Positions 44,981 through 55,672 of a stretch of DNA of 64,000 nucleotides are shown here, in pieces. The stretch is taken from NCBI RefSeq assembly GCF_014279755.1, contig NZ_CP047951.1:1798001-1862000 (forward strand). The letters run 5' to 3'. Source of the stretch: Synechococcus sp. PROS-U-1 (GTDB lineage: Bacteria; Cyanobacteriota; Cyanobacteriia; PCC-6307; Cyanobiaceae). The position numbers were made by a program, and so were the translations under genes. Every line of letters begins with the position of its first letter. The first letter of the stretch is position 1. The notes beneath the pieces are model-generated. The model had not been told where the DNA came from. It saw nothing but the letters and a program-made list of their open reading frames with translations, and did not search any database.

Positions 44981-45195
44981 CAGCCAATGACCTCCTGCAG
45001 CTCACGCACCACATTCCATTGGCCGTACCAGTAGTTGGCCTCGGCGCGTCGGTCTGGATCCGCCACCCCATCCACCGCATCTGGGCCCACCGACTTCCAC
45101 AACTCATGACCGCAGACGCGGTTGAGACCCTGCTCGGCTTCATCTGACAACAACTGCAGACGCCGTTGCAGATTTTTGAGCTGAGCGACAGCCAT
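44980..45195 (-). CDS. Small protein of unknown function upstream of arsM
   Basis: A 71-residue, mostly helical protein (leucine/glutamine-rich N-terminal helix, then VCGHELWKSVGPDAVDGV and a Tyr/Trp-rich part NYWYGQWNVV). It shares one base with the arsM start, so the two are probably cotranslated. Not recognised; a role beside ArsM is only suggested by position. Confidence 0.65.
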   Translation of the reverse strand: MAVAQLKNLQRRLQLLSDEAEQGLNRVCGHELWKSVGPDAVDGVADPDRRAEANYWYGQWNVVRELQEVIG

Positions 45196-45247
45196 CCGAA
45201 AAGATCAATTAGAGCGATAGTACAAAAGAACCAAGAAGGATCAAGGC

Positions 45248-46210
45248 TCAGAAGGGGAGCTTTTTCTTCGCGTCTTTGTCGAGATCGGCTTCCATCTCGC
45301 GCAGACGCCTCAGGATCGTGTCGTAGTACTCACTGATGTAACTCTCCATCTCGGTGGTCTCCGATGCATCGAGACCAAACGCTGCGTAGCTGGTTTTCAT
45401 CGGAGCGTCGAGGGTCTGACCGCTACCCGTAACCTCTGCAAACGCAAGCCGCTCCGCCACGTTGACCGCAGGCTCAAAGAAGGAGGCCACGCCCTGCATC
45501 AGGTTGATCAGGAAGGGCTGAACACGAAAAACTCTGGCCGTCTTGCCACTGCAGCGTTCGCACAGCTGCACCAGTTCACCTGTGTTCCAAGGTTTAGGCC
45601 CAACCACCGGGTATGTACTACGAACAGTTTCCGGACGCTCAAGAGCCGCAACGGCGAATCGAGCCATGTCTTGAGTGTTCATGTACGCAATGGCCGTCGG
45701 ACTGCCACTGACCCACACGGTCTGGCTCTCCAGAACAGGGATGGCGAACTGGCTGATCACCCCCTGCATGAACGCAGCACCCTGAAGGATCGTGTAGTCC
45801 AGATCCGATGACTCGAGCAGCTTCTCCGTGCAGGCCTTGATGTCCATCAAGGGAACAGCTCGGTGCTGATGAGCACCCAGCAAGGAGAGAAAGACAAAAC
45901 GCTTGACCTCAGCCCGTTCACAGGCACGGAGCAGATTGAGCTTCCCGTCCCAGTCCGTCTCATAAACACTGCGTGGATCGTTGGGCCGACTTGTGGATGC
46001 GTCGATAACAGCATCGACGCCTTCCAGGGCGTAATCCAGGCTGGCGGGCTCCAGCAGGTCGCCCCGCGTCAGCTCACAGCCCCATTCCTGAAGGAAGGCG
46101 GCTTTACGGGGAGCCCGCACCATGCAACGCACCTGGTGGCCTGAGTCGATGGCACGACGGGCAATCTGTCGTCCCAGGGTGCCAGTGCCACCCACCACAA
46201 GCACTTGCAT
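45248..46210 (-). CDS. ycf39: Ycf39 family NAD(P)-binding protein (photosystem II biogenesis)
   Basis: A 320-residue atypical short-chain dehydrogenase of the NmrA/Ycf39 type. The Rossmann GGTGTLGRQIARRAI (7-21) opens the protein, and FVFLSLLGAHQH and GAAFMQGVISQF mark the family. The C-terminus (EYYDTILRRLREMEADLDKDAKK) is charged. In Synechocystis, Ycf39 with Hlips helps deliver chlorophyll to nascent D1. It is followed in the same direction by nothing close; petM lies just upstream. Confidence 0.88.
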   Translation of the reverse strand: MQVLVVGGTGTLGRQIARRAIDSGHQVRCMVRAPRKAAFLQEWGCELTRGDLLEPASLDYALEGVDAVIDASTSRPNDPRSVYETDWDGKLNLLRACERAEVKRFVFLSLLGAHQHRAVPLMDIKACTEKLLESSDLDYTILQGAAFMQGVISQFAIPVLESQTVWVSGSPTAIAYMNTQDMARFAVAALERPETVRSTYPVVGPKPWNTGELVQLCERCSGKTARVFRVQPFLINLMQGVASFFEPAVNVAERLAFAEVTGSGQTLDAPMKTSYAAFGLDASETTEMESYISEYYDTILRRLREMEADLDKDAKKKLPF

Positions 46211-46266
46211 CGACGCCTTCCTTGCGAAGGGAGGAGCCTAATAGCCCCCGCCTCAAAGCGACTGCT

Positions 46267-46368
46267 TCAGTCGTCTCCCTGCAATTTCAGCAGCAGAGCA
46301 CCGCCAGCGAGGCCGATGGGAATCAACACCCAGAAGATCGCAGCAGTTCCAAAAATCTCAGCAGCCAT
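46267..46368 (-). CDS. petM: Cytochrome b6f complex subunit 7 (PetM)
   Basis: A 33-residue single-span protein, [20 protein letters not shown] followed by [13 protein letters not shown], a clear PetM. It is a small subunit at the edge of the b6f complex. It lies between trm1 and ycf39 on the same strand. The open frame extends far upstream, but only the ATG at 46368 fits. Confidence 0.95.
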   Translation of the reverse strand: MAAEIFGTAAIFWVLIPIGLAGGALLLKLQGDD

Positions 46369-46396
46369 GGTCAGGGCAAAGCGATCACCCGCCCAT

Positions 46397-47611
46397 TTAA
46401 ATCCCTTCCACCCGCAGGCTGGTGCAGATCTGTAACAGCTCTGGCAACTCCGCATCAGTTCGCACCTGCCCTGGCATGACGCCACTGGCACTGGCGCGAT
46501 AGCCCGCGGCATGGAGCGCCCGCACCAGTCGACCAAGGGGCGGCGGTCCGCCCATACCCAGCCGCCGAGCCAACTCATCGGAGGGCCAGACCGTCGGGCA
46601 ATCCCCGGGATCCGCCTGTAGACGCCGCAACAAGCGCAGGGTGATGGGGCTGATCTGCTGAGGAGCCAGGTCTTGGGCGTCGGCGATGAGCTGCCGTAAC
46701 AAAGCTTCCTCCTGTAACGGACCGATCCACAGGGGGCCACTGATGCTCCACTTCCCATGCCCTTCTTCGCAATGGCAGGCCGGCCATCCGCTGAGCTTCA
46801 GCAGAGACTGCACCCGTTGTGCACCGCAGCGTTCACAACGGGCCACCAGCCCGAGCTGCTGCTCATCACCCGCCGGGATCTGTCGCCGCAGGCGCAGGGC
46901 GAGGCGAAAGGTGCGCCCTTCACTGAAGCTGAACAGGGGCTGCACGCCGCGCCCCAACAACCAGGCCTGCCGGGCGACCAGCCCGAGCTGTTGCCGCAAA
47001 GCCATTTCCCAGCTAGCTGGATGCACTCGGGCTGCAGCACCGAGACTTCGAATCGCGCCAACACGGTCATGACCGGTGGGGGAACGACCATCCGTCGACG
47101 CCAGAAACAACAGGCCGTCGAAGCGCAAGGCTTGAAGGGCCGGCTGAATTAAGGGGCCAGGAGCCCCAAAGGCATCGAGGTCGATGAAATCAAACCACTG
47201 ACACTGAAGGATCGACCGGTGCAGAAGCACCTCTGCGGCATCGGCGCTGAGCTGCGTTGAACAGCCCAGCTTCTGAACATTGACCTGGATCAGCGGCAGG
47301 CGATCGGGATCACCATCGTTGATCCATAGCTCTGTCCCAGCGGCATGGGTGCCCAGCGCCTCCAGCCCCCAGCGCAGTGCCCTGATCCCGCAGCCGGACA
47401 TCAGATCAAGCCAGCGGAGTGATTGCGTTGCGCGGATGCTCTGGTGGCGGGCCAGCAGAACCGACAAATCACGGGCCGGGCGTGACTCGGGCCTGAAAAA
47501 ACCAGGCCCAAGGCTGAGCTCAGCCAGGCCTTCGCGATAGTGATGATCGATTGAGGTCAGAAGGGTGCCGTCTGCTGCTGTCCAGACTGCCGAGTGGGGA
47601 GTCCATAGCAC
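46397..47611 (-). CDS. trm1: tRNA (guanine(26)-N2)-dimethyltransferase Trm1
   Basis: A 404-residue protein of the Trm1 family, which makes m2,2G26 in tRNA. Motif [16 protein letters not shown] and motif [21 protein letters not shown] are present, with a C-terminal Cys-containing domain (CERCGAQ ... CHCEEGHG) that probably binds zinc. GTG 47611 is the only standard start; it overlaps the divergent hydrolase start by 47 bp. Trm1 is mainly archaeal/eukaryotic, but sporadic in bacteria, including marine cyanobacteria. Confidence 0.85.
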   Translation of the reverse strand: MLWTPHSAVWTAADGTLLTSIDHHYREGLAELSLGPGFFRPESRPARDLSVLLARHQSIRATQSLRWLDLMSGCGIRALRWGLEALGTHAAGTELWINDGDPDRLPLIQVNVQKLGCSTQLSADAAEVLLHRSILQCQWFDFIDLDAFGAPGPLIQPALQALRFDGLLFLASTDGRSPTGHDRVGAIRSLGAAARVHPASWEMALRQQLGLVARQAWLLGRGVQPLFSFSEGRTFRLALRLRRQIPAGDEQQLGLVARCERCGAQRVQSLLKLSGWPACHCEEGHGKWSISGPLWIGPLQEEALLRQLIADAQDLAPQQISPITLRLLRRLQADPGDCPTVWPSDELARRLGMGGPPPLGRLVRALHAAGYRASASGVMPGQVRTDAELPELLQICTSLRVEGI

Positions 47612-48530
47612 CTGGCACTGGCGAGGCTGGGCCTGCCACTGGCGCGTCAGCGGCCATGAGGCGGCACCCGCTCTGCTGCTGTTGCACGGGTTCGGCGCCG
47701 CCAGCGGACACTGGCGCCACTGCGCGCCGGAACTGGCTGCTCAGGGCTGGCGGGTCTACAGCCTGGATCTTCTTGGCTTTGGCCAGTCAGCCCAGCCAGC
47801 GCGGCCGATGGACAACCGGCTCTGGGGGCAGCAGGTCTGCGCGTTCCTCGACCAAGTGGTTCAAGGGCCAGCAGTGGTGGTCGGCAACTCGCTGGGGGGC
47901 CTGACCGCACTCACCGCAGCGGTGCTGAGGCCCGACAGGGTACAGGCGGTGGTCGCCGCGCCACTGCCGGACCCCGCCCTGATCCAACCGCTGCCGAACC
48001 GTCGTTCGCCCTGGCAACGGCGCTGGCAACGACGGCTGCTCTGGCTGGTTCTGCACCTTTTGCCCCTTGAGCTTGTGGTGCCCTTGATTGCACGGACAGG
48101 TCTGCTCAAAGCAGGACTGCAAGGGGCCTACCGGCGTTCGATCCAATCCGATCAGGAACTGCTTCAGCTGATTGCCCGCCCGGCCCGTCGCCCCACAGCA
48201 GCCCAGGCCCTTCGGGGCATGAGCCTTGGCATGTCAAGGCGCCCCAGAGGAGCCACCGCACCCGCACTGCTCGAGCAACTCCGATCACCCATGCTCCTGA
48301 TCTGGGGACGTCAGGATCGATTTGTGCCACTGGCCATTGGGGAATCTGTGGCAGCGATGCACTCAGAACTCGAGCTTCACGTGCTTGATCACTGCGGTCA
48401 CTGCCCCCATGACGAAGCGCCCGAATGCTTTCTGGCTGTGTTGTTGCCCTGGCTAGACCGTAATTTGGGAAGATCAGACCGGCAGGGGACGACCAGCGGC
48501 GATGAAACACACCCTCTCGGTGGTGGTTGA
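47565..48530 (+). CDS. Alpha/beta hydrolase of the cyanobacterial chloroplast-like group
   Basis: A 321-residue hydrolase starting at GTG. Family signs are the Trp-rich [17 protein letters not shown] segment, [13 protein letters not shown] (oxyanion region), [15 protein letters not shown] and the nucleophile elbow GNSLGG; the final His lies in [13 protein letters not shown]. The related plant and cyanobacterial enzymes act on lipids or pigment intermediates, but no substrate can be named. Its 3' end overlaps ilvN by 29 bp. Confidence 0.82.
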   Translation: MPSAAVQTAEWGVHSTWHWRGWACHWRVSGHEAAPALLLLHGFGAASGHWRHCAPELAAQGWRVYSLDLLGFGQSAQPARPMDNRLWGQQVCAFLDQVVQGPAVVVGNSLGGLTALTAAVLRPDRVQAVVAAPLPDPALIQPLPNRRSPWQRRWQRRLLWLVLHLLPLELVVPLIARTGLLKAGLQGAYRRSIQSDQELLQLIARPARRPTAAQALRGMSLGMSRRPRGATAPALLEQLRSPMLLIWGRQDRFVPLAIGESVAAMHSELELHVLDHCGHCPHDEAPECFLAVLLPWLDRNLGRSDRQGTTSGDETHPLGGG

Positions 48531-49032
48531 GGACGAATCCGGAGCACTCAGCCGGATTGCAGGACTCTTCGCCCGACGCGGCTTCAACATCGACAGCCTC
48601 GCTGTCGGTCCAGCGGAGGCCGAAGGGCAGTCTCGACTGACCATGGTTGTTGAAGGCGATGACCAGACGCTCCAGCAGATGACCAAACAGCTGGACAAAC
48701 TTGTGAACGTGCTGCAGGTCTTGGACCTGACCCAGCGCCCTGCTGTGGAACGCGAGCTGATGCTGCTCAAAGTCTCAGCACCGGCAACATCCCGGAGCGC
48801 TGTTTTCGAACTCGTTCAGGTCTTCAGAGCCAAGGTTGTGGACGTGGCCGATGAAGCCTTGACCCTTGAAGTGGTGGGAGATCCTGGAAAGCTGGTGGCC
48901 CTTGAGCGGTTAATGGCGCCCTTCGGAATTCTCGAAATTGCCCGTACCGGCAAGGTGGCTCTCGAGCGGGCCTCAGGGGTGAACACGGAGATGCTCAAGG
49001 TGTCTCCAAGTCAGAGCCGTGTACCAGCCTGA
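48502..49032 (+). CDS. ilvN: Acetolactate synthase small (regulatory) subunit
   Basis: A 176-residue regulatory subunit for branched-chain amino-acid synthesis. The N-terminal ACT domain has the pattern [33 protein letters not shown], followed by a C-terminal domain with ELMLLKV and FRAKVVDV. It confers valine feedback on the IlvB catalytic subunit (outside the window). ATG 48502 lies 29 bp inside the upstream hydrolase gene. Confidence 0.96.
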   Translation: MKHTLSVVVEDESGALSRIAGLFARRGFNIDSLAVGPAEAEGQSRLTMVVEGDDQTLQQMTKQLDKLVNVLQVLDLTQRPAVERELMLLKVSAPATSRSAVFELVQVFRAKVVDVADEALTLEVVGDPGKLVALERLMAPFGILEIARTGKVALERASGVNTEMLKVSPSQSRVPA

Positions 49033-49034
49033 GA

Positions 49035-49706
49035 TCACTCCTTCAACAGCGCCTTTGTGATGCGATCTCCCTGCTGAATAGCATCCACCACCTCCATGCC
49101 ATCCACGACACGGCCGAAGACGGCATAGCGACCATCCAGTTCAGGCAACGGGCGTAAAGCCACATAAAACTGTGCACTGGCGGAATCTGGAGCCTGGGAA
49201 CGGGCCATGGCGACGGCCCCGCGTTCATGGGTCAGCTCCAGATCATCGAGGTCTGCAGGGTTGGTGCTGACCCGGCTGTAACGGGGCTGCGACTCGGATC
49301 GAAACTTGATTTCGAGGGGAATCATTCGAGCCTGGCCGGTGGCGGGGTCAACAAAACTGCCCGTACCGAGTTGATTCAAGGGAACCGAACGATCGCTGGA
49401 TTGAGGGTCACCCCCCTGCACAACGAAGGGAACAGGCTCACGTACAACGCGATGGAACATCGTTCCGTCGTACGTGCTTTGCCGCACCAGATCAACGAAA
49501 TTGCCTGATGTGAGCGGAGCAGCATCACCGTTCACTTCAATCGTGAACTCACCGCGGTTCGTCTGCATGGTGATGGTGGCCAGACCCTGCAGACAGGCCG
49601 CCTGAGCATCAGCACAGCCTGTGACGACGGAGGCGCGAGGGGAAGGACTGCAACTCACCAATAAAGGGATGAAAAGCAGCAAGGCCCAGGAACGAAGGTG
49701 TCGCAT
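49035..49706 (-). CDS. Cyclophilin-type peptidyl-prolyl isomerase, lipoprotein
   Basis: A 223-residue protein with a signal peptide and lipobox (LLVSC, Cys19), followed by a cyclophilin domain: ITMQTNRGEFTIEVNGDAAPLTSGNFVDLV, then FHRVVREPVPFVVQGGDPQ and AVFGRVVDGMEVVDAIQQGD. It probably assists folding in the periplasm or thylakoid lumen. ATG 49706 gives a normal signal peptide. The stop is 2 bp from the ilvN stop, tail to tail. Confidence 0.9.
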   Translation of the reverse strand: MRHLRSWALLLFIPLLVSCSPSPRASVVTGCADAQAACLQGLATITMQTNRGEFTIEVNGDAAPLTSGNFVDLVRQSTYDGTMFHRVVREPVPFVVQGGDPQSSDRSVPLNQLGTGSFVDPATGQARMIPLEIKFRSESQPRYSRVSTNPADLDDLELTHERGAVAMARSQAPDSASAQFYVALRPLPELDGRYAVFGRVVDGMEVVDAIQQGDRITKALLKE

Positions 49707-49710
49707 CCGA

Positions 49711-50346
<636 letters not shown>

Positions 50347-50435
50347 TCACACAACTCAGCCCCGCAGGACGCTTGAAGATTGTTAAGGTCGCGGCGTATC
50401 CCACAGCCTGCGGTTTTCCGCACCGTTCACCTCTC

Positions 50436-51491
50436 ATGACGATCGCTGTAGGACGCGCGCCACAGCGGGGATGGTTCGACGTCCTCGATGACTGGCTCAA
50501 GCGCGACCGCTTCGTTTTTGTCGGCTGGTCCGGCATCCTTCTCCTTCCAACGGCCTACCTGGCCATCGGTGGCTGGCTGACAGGCACCACCTTTGTCACC
50601 TCCTGGTACACCCACGGCATTGCCTCCTCGTACCTGGAAGGTTGCAACTTCCTCACCGCAGCTGTTTCCACCCCCGCTGATGCGATGGGTCACAGCTTGC
50701 TCCTTCTCTGGGGTCCTGAAGCCCAGGGTGATTTCGTTCGCTGGTGTCAGCTCGGCGGCCTCTGGGCCTTCGTTGCCCTGCACGGCGCCTTCGCTCTGAT
50801 CGGCTTCATGCTCCGCCAGTTCGAGATCGCTCGTCTGGTCGGCATTCGCCCCTACAACGCCATCGCCTTCTCCGGTCCGATCGCGGTGTTCGTCAGTGTC
50901 TTCCTGATGTACCCCCTCGGCCAGAGCAGCTGGTTCTTCGCCCCCTCCTTTGGTGTGGCAGCGATCTTCCGCTTCCTCCTCTTCCTCCAGGGCTTCCACA
51001 ACTGGACCCTGAACCCCTTCCACATGATGGGCGTCGCCGGCATCCTCGGCGGTGCACTGCTCTGCGCCATTCACGGCGCCACTGTGGAAAACACCCTGTT
51101 TGAGGATGGTGAGCAGGCCAACACCTTCAAGGCGTTCGAGCCCACCCAGGAAGAAGAGACCTATTCCATGGTCACCGCCAACCGCTTCTGGAGTCAGATC
51201 TTCGGTATCGCCTTCTCCAACAAGCGCTGGCTGCACTTCTTCATGCTGTTCGTGCCTGTGATGGGCCTGTGGACCAGCTCCATCGGCATCATCGGTTTGG
51301 CCCTCAACCTGCGCGCCTACGACTTCGTGTCACAGGAAATCCGCGCTGCAGAAGATCCCGAATTTGAGACCTTCTACACCAAGAACATCCTTCTAAATGA
51401 AGGTCTGCGTGCCTGGATGGCACCGGCTGACCAGCCGCACGAAAACTTCGTCTTCCCTGAAGAGGTTCTGCCCCGTGGTAACGCTCTCTAA
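50436..51491 (+). CDS. psbD: Photosystem II D2 protein
   Basis: A 351-residue reaction-centre core protein that binds the primary quinone, P680 pigments and pheophytin with D1. The N-terminal [26 protein letters not shown] and the [24 protein letters not shown] stretch with quinone-site residues are unmistakable. ATG 50436 gives the standard start; an upstream in-frame TTG is rejected. Its last 17 bases overlap psbC, the conserved cyanobacterial and plastid arrangement. Confidence 0.99.
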   Translation: MTIAVGRAPQRGWFDVLDDWLKRDRFVFVGWSGILLLPTAYLAIGGWLTGTTFVTSWYTHGIASSYLEGCNFLTAAVSTPADAMGHSLLLLWGPEAQGDFVRWCQLGGLWAFVALHGAFALIGFMLRQFEIARLVGIRPYNAIAFSGPIAVFVSVFLMYPLGQSSWFFAPSFGVAAIFRFLLFLQGFHNWTLNPFHMMGVAGILGGALLCAIHGATVENTLFEDGEQANTFKAFEPTQEEETYSMVTANRFWSQIFGIAFSNKRWLHFFMLFVPVMGLWTSSIGIIGLALNLRAYDFVSQEIRAAEDPEFETFYTKNILLNEGLRAWMAPADQPHENFVFPEEVLPRGNAL

Positions 51492-52863
51492 TCCCGGTCT
51501 TGGCGCCACTGGCGGCAAAGACCTCAATTCCACCGGGTACGCCTGGTGGTCCGGCAACGCCCGTCTGATCAACCTGTCAGGCCGTCTGCTTGGCGCCCAT
51601 GTGGCCCACGCTGGTCTGATGGTGTTCTGGGCAGGCGCGATGATGCTGTTCGAGGTGAGTCACTTCACCTTCGACAAGCCCATGTATGAGCAGGGCTTCA
51701 TCTGCATGCCCCACGTTGCCACCCTTGGCTATGGCGTGGGACCCGGCGGTGAGGTCACTGATCTCTTCCCCTTCTTTGTAGTTGGTGTTCTTCACCTGAT
51801 CAGCTCCGCCGTGCTTGGCCTCGGCGGCCTCTATCACGCGCTGCGTGGCCCGGAGATCTTGGAGAATTACTCCACCTTCTTCTCTCAGGATTGGCGTGAC
51901 AAGAATCAGATGACCAACATCATTGGTTATCACCTGATTCTTCTCGGCGTCGGCTGCCTGCTGCTGGTCTTTAAGGCCATGTTCTTCGGGGGCGTTTACG
52001 ACACCTGGGCCCCTGGCGGCGGTGATGTACGCCTGATCACCAACCCGACTCTCAATCCAGGGGTGATCTTCGGTTATCTGTTCCGCGCTCCCTTTGGTGG
52101 TGAGGGCTGGATCATCGGTGTGAACTCCATGGAGGACATCATCGGTGGACACATCTGGCTGGGCCTGACTCTGATCTTCGGTGGTATCTGGCACGCCATC
52201 ACCAAGCCCTTCGGTTGGGTGCGTCGTGCCTTCATCTGGAACGGTGAGGCCTACCTGAGCTACAGCCTCGGCGCTTTGAGCTTCATGAGCTTCATCGCCT
52301 CGGCTTACATCTGGTTCAACAACACCGCCTATCCCTCTGAGTTCTGGGGCCCCACAAACGCTGAGGCTTCCCAGGCGCAGAGTTTCACCTTCCTGGTGCG
52401 CGACCAACGCCTTGGCGCGAACATCGGTTCCGCCATGGGCCCCACCGGACTTGGTAAGTACCTGATGCGCTCCCCCACCGGTGAAATCATCTTCGGTGGT
52501 GAAACCATGCGCTTCTGGGACTTCCGTGGTCCCTGGCTGGAGCCACTGCGTGGACCCAACGGTCTCAGCCTCGACAAGCTGCAGAACGACATTCAGCCCT
52601 GGCAGGTGCGCCGTGCCGCTGAATACATGACCCACGCTCCCAACGCGTCTCTCAACTCCGTGGGCGGCATCATCACCGAGCCCAACTCGGTGAACTACGT
52701 GAACCTCCGCCAATGGCTGGGTGCAGCGCAGTTCGTGCTCGCCTTCTTCTTCCTGGTTGGCCACCTCTGGCACGCCGGCCGCGCTCGCGCTGCTGCCGCT
52801 GGCTTCGAGAAAGGCATCAGCCGTGAGGCTGAGCCTGTGCTGGGCATGCCCGACCTCGACTGA
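51475..52863 (+). CDS. psbC: Photosystem II CP43 chlorophyll-binding protein
   Basis: A 462-residue core antenna protein with six membrane spans, which also donates ligands to the manganese cluster: the [14 protein letters not shown] loop holds the ligand Glu and the nearby Arg. Spans carry the repeated His residues for chlorophyll. Start is GTG at 51475, 17 bp inside psbD, as in other cyanobacteria. Followed by a strong terminator. Confidence 0.98.
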   Translation: MVTLSNPGLGATGGKDLNSTGYAWWSGNARLINLSGRLLGAHVAHAGLMVFWAGAMMLFEVSHFTFDKPMYEQGFICMPHVATLGYGVGPGGEVTDLFPFFVVGVLHLISSAVLGLGGLYHALRGPEILENYSTFFSQDWRDKNQMTNIIGYHLILLGVGCLLLVFKAMFFGGVYDTWAPGGGDVRLITNPTLNPGVIFGYLFRAPFGGEGWIIGVNSMEDIIGGHIWLGLTLIFGGIWHAITKPFGWVRRAFIWNGEAYLSYSLGALSFMSFIASAYIWFNNTAYPSEFWGPTNAEASQAQSFTFLVRDQRLGANIGSAMGPTGLGKYLMRSPTGEIIFGGETMRFWDFRGPWLEPLRGPNGLSLDKLQNDIQPWQVRRAAEYMTHAPNASLNSVGGIITEPNSVNYVNLRQWLGAAQFVLAFFFLVGHLWHAGRARAAAAGFEKGISREAEPVLGMPDLD

Positions 52864-52901
52864 TCACTCCATCAGTCGAATGCAACAAGCGATTGTCATC
52901 A

Positions 52902-52930
52902 CCCTCGCCGCAAGGCGGGGGTTTTTTATT
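52902..52930 (+). terminator. Rho-independent terminator of psbD-psbC
   Basis: CCCTCGCC (52902-52909) pairs with GGCGGGGG (52914-52921), with one G-T wobble, around loop GCAA, followed by TTTTTTATT. It ends the psbDC transcript. Confidence 0.9.
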
Positions 52931-52978
52931 GGGTTGGGGAAGACGATTTCTTAGCCTGTTCGGACCGATGGATCGTCC

Positions 52979-54121
52979 GTGAGCACAGGCCTGAACACCC
53001 GGGTGATTCACCACGGCGACAGCTACGCGGGAGACACCGGCACGGTGATGCCGCCGATTTTTCCCACCAGCACCTTTGCCCATGGCAACGCAGGAGGATT
53101 TGATTACACCCGTTCCGGCAACCCCAACTTCCGCATCCTCGATGGGGTGCTGGCCTCGGTTGAGGGCTGCGCCCATGCCACCGTCTTCGCCTCCGGTGTC
53201 AGCGCGATCACCGCTGTGGTCTCCCAGCTGAAACAGGGCGATCTGGTGCTCTGTGAAGAGAACCTCTACGGCTGCACCGTGCGCCTGTTCGAGCAGGTGT
53301 TCGCCAAGTTTGGGCTCAAAACCGCTTGGGTGGACTTCACCCAGCCGGAAGCACTGGAGACGATCCAATCCCAGAAGCCCGCAATGGTCTGGCTGGAGAG
53401 TCCCACCAACCCCCTGCTCAAGGTGATCGACCTTGAAGCTGTCTGCGCCATCACTCAACACCTCGGGATCCCCGTGGTTGTTGACAACACCTTTGCCACT
53501 GCCCTGGTGCAGCGCCCTCTGGATCTCGGCGCCACGCTCTCGCTTACCAGCACGACCAAATACATCAACGGCCACTCCGATGCCCTCGGTGGAGCCGTCT
53601 GCACCAACGATCCCGAGTGGCACCAGAAGATGGTGTTCTCCCAAAAGGCTTTGGGCCTGCAGCCATCACCCTTTGATTGCTGGCTGATCACGCGAGGCAT
53701 CAAGACCCTGCCGCTTCGGCTGAAGCAGCAGATGGCCAATGCCGCGGCCCTGGCCGATCAACTGGCGGGGCACGCCAAGGTGAACTGGGTGCGTTACCCC
53801 CACCGCAGCGATCACCCCCAGCATCAGGTGGCAACCCGTCAGATGCGCGCCGGTGGCGCCATCGTGACGGTGAGCTTCAACGCCAGCCAGGAGCAGACCT
53901 ATGCCCTCTGCAAACAACTGCGTTGGTTCACCATGGCCGAAAGCCTGGGCGGCATCGAAAGCCTGATCTGCCACCCCGCCACCATGACCCACGCCGCGGT
54001 GTCGGCCGAGGTGAAGGCCAAGCTGGGCATTGATGATGGCCTGGTGCGCTTCTCAGTGGGCTGTGAAGACCTCGCCGATCTTCAAGCTGATCTGGAGCAG
54101 GCCCTGGAGCTGCTGGCGTGA
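52979..54121 (+). CDS. Cystathionine gamma-synthase/lyase family PLP enzyme
   Basis: A 380-residue Cys/Met metabolism PLP enzyme starting at GTG. The active Lys lies in TSTTKYINGHSDALGGAV, with VEGCAHATVFASGVSAITAV and YTRSGNPN upstream. It has the size of the usual bacterial enzyme, and could be gamma-synthase or gamma-lyase. It overlaps the following longer homologue by 4 bases, which makes the pair a two-gene operon in methionine/cysteine metabolism. Confidence 0.88.
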   Translation: MSTGLNTRVIHHGDSYAGDTGTVMPPIFPTSTFAHGNAGGFDYTRSGNPNFRILDGVLASVEGCAHATVFASGVSAITAVVSQLKQGDLVLCEENLYGCTVRLFEQVFAKFGLKTAWVDFTQPEALETIQSQKPAMVWLESPTNPLLKVIDLEAVCAITQHLGIPVVVDNTFATALVQRPLDLGATLSLTSTTKYINGHSDALGGAVCTNDPEWHQKMVFSQKALGLQPSPFDCWLITRGIKTLPLRLKQQMANAAALADQLAGHAKVNWVRYPHRSDHPQHQVATRQMRAGGAIVTVSFNASQEQTYALCKQLRWFTMAESLGGIESLICHPATMTHAAVSAEVKAKLGIDDGLVRFSVGCEDLADLQADLEQALELLA

Positions 54122-55572
54122 GTCCCCGCAATCTGCTCAACGATCCGGCCTGGCAGGGCTCTGATCTCGGCCAGCCCCTGCCGGACTTCCCCCATGCGGT
54201 GTCCGTTGCGCTGCCGCGCTGGCGCGATGTGATCGCCTACGAAGAGAAGGATCCGGCCTGCCGCGATGTCCTGCAAACCATCTATCCCCGCTTCGGCCTG
54301 CATCCGCTGATCCGAAAACTGGTCCAACCATCGGAGCTTGAAGGCACCACGGTTTGGCCCTACCCCACCGAAGCCGCAGCCCGGGCGGCTCTGGCCCACT
54401 GCCAACGCAAGGCACCAGACGACCACTGCGAGTTGATCGCCATTGCCGGCGTGTCCTGCCTGCGCAGCAACGCAGCGGCCAGCCCCCATGCCAAGGCGTT
54501 CTGGCAGCACACCGGCCTGGGCCTCTCCTCCCGCCAGGCCGCGATCGCCCTGGGTCAGGAAGCGCCTCCCACAAGCGAAGACGGCGAAGCAGCACGACGT
54601 GCCATTCGACAACGGCTAGCCGACATCCACGGTGTGGAGCCTGACCAGATCAGCCTTCATCCGGCCGGCATGGCAGGGCTCCATGCAGCCCTCACGGCGG
54701 TGCAAAGCCTGCGGCCAGGACGCAGCACATTGCAACTGGGCTTTCCTTACGTGGATGTGTTGAAGCAACCGCGGGTGGTCTTCCACGGCGGAGACCTGCT
54801 TCAACCGCAAGACCTGGCAGAGGTTGAAGCAGCGCTGGATCAACTGGAGCCCGCCGCCGTGATTGTGGAGCTTCCCAGCAACCCGCTCCTGCGCTGTGTT
54901 GATTTGCCGGCCGTATCGGCCATGGCCCGCGCCCGTGGCATCCCCGTGATCGCCGACGACACGATTGGCACCGGAATCAACCTCAATGCCTTGCCCTATG
55001 CGGATCTGATCTTCACCTCGCTGACCAAGAGCTTTGCTGGGCGTGGTGATGTGATGGCTGGCAGCTTGTTGGTGAGTCCCCAGTCGCCCTGGGCCAGAAC
55101 GTTGCTCAACGCCGTCATCGAGGTGGCTGGTCTCGGCGATGCCGATGCCATCGCCCTGGACATCGCAAGCCGAGATGTAGAAGAACGGGCACCACAGCTG
55201 GATGCCCATGCGCTCGTTCTCGCCGAGCGGCTGGAAGCCCATCCAGCCGTCGAACGGGTGCTGCATCCCAAAGACTGTCCCAACTTCCGCACCTTGATGC
55301 GCAGCGGAGCCGGTCACGGCTGCCTGCTCTCGTTCGAACTGAAGCAAGGGCGTCAGCAGGCGCAGTTGGTGTACGACGCTTTACGCGTCAGCAAAGGGCC
55401 CAGCCTTGGCACCAATTTCACCTTGGCTTGTCCTTACACCCAACTCGCCCACTACGACGAACTGGCCTGGGCGGAGCGCTGCGGTGTCGCCGCTGATTTA
55501 CTCAGGGTGTCGGTGGGTTTGGAAGACCCCGACGAACTTTGGATGCGCTTTCAGCAAGCTTTGGATAGCTAA
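54118..55572 (+). CDS. Long-form cystathionine gamma-synthase-like PLP enzyme (fungal STR2/met-3 type)
   Basis: A 484-residue enzyme, about 100 residues longer than its upstream relative. The first 140 residues (HAVSVALPRWRDVIAYEEKDP ... YPRFGLHPLIRKL) resemble the N-terminal domain of fungal cystathionine gamma-synthases rather than the compact bacterial form. The active Lys lies in FTSLTKSFAGRGDVMAGS. It starts at GTG 54118, overlapping the previous stop. It should join O-acyl-homoserine and cysteine into cystathionine. The assignment between the two genes is inferred. Confidence 0.82.
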   Translation: MSPRNLLNDPAWQGSDLGQPLPDFPHAVSVALPRWRDVIAYEEKDPACRDVLQTIYPRFGLHPLIRKLVQPSELEGTTVWPYPTEAAARAALAHCQRKAPDDHCELIAIAGVSCLRSNAAASPHAKAFWQHTGLGLSSRQAAIALGQEAPPTSEDGEAARRAIRQRLADIHGVEPDQISLHPAGMAGLHAALTAVQSLRPGRSTLQLGFPYVDVLKQPRVVFHGGDLLQPQDLAEVEAALDQLEPAAVIVELPSNPLLRCVDLPAVSAMARARGIPVIADDTIGTGINLNALPYADLIFTSLTKSFAGRGDVMAGSLLVSPQSPWARTLLNAVIEVAGLGDADAIALDIASRDVEERAPQLDAHALVLAERLEAHPAVERVLHPKDCPNFRTLMRSGAGHGCLLSFELKQGRQQAQLVYDALRVSKGPSLGTNFTLACPYTQLAHYDELAWAERCGVAADLLRVSVGLEDPDELWMRFQQALDS

Positions 55573-55607
55573 GAGTCCGGTGAGACTCTGAAAAAGCCCT
55601 TAACAAC

Positions 55608-55657
55608 GGAGGGGGGACCCGCTCATCATCATTAGTTTGTTTTCTTCGGGCCCCTCC
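55608..55657. promoter_or_regulatory. Possible leader hairpin before cysK
   Basis: GGAGGGG (55608-55614) can pair with CCCCTCC (55651-55657) across a 36-nt loop, in the 100-bp leader of cysK. The loop is long and the two arms are low-complexity, so it is only a candidate. Confidence 0.25.
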
Positions 55658-55672
55658 CACAGCAGCAGCTCC

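Noticed and set aside
50427-51236. 269-codon open frame antisense to psbD
   Set aside because: Shadow of psbD; low-complexity Glu/Gly-rich product with no recognisable domain.
51577-52773. 398-codon open frame antisense to psbC
   Set aside because: Long antisense frame produced by the codon bias of a high-GC, strongly expressed gene; no family resemblance, and psbC on the plus strand is certain.
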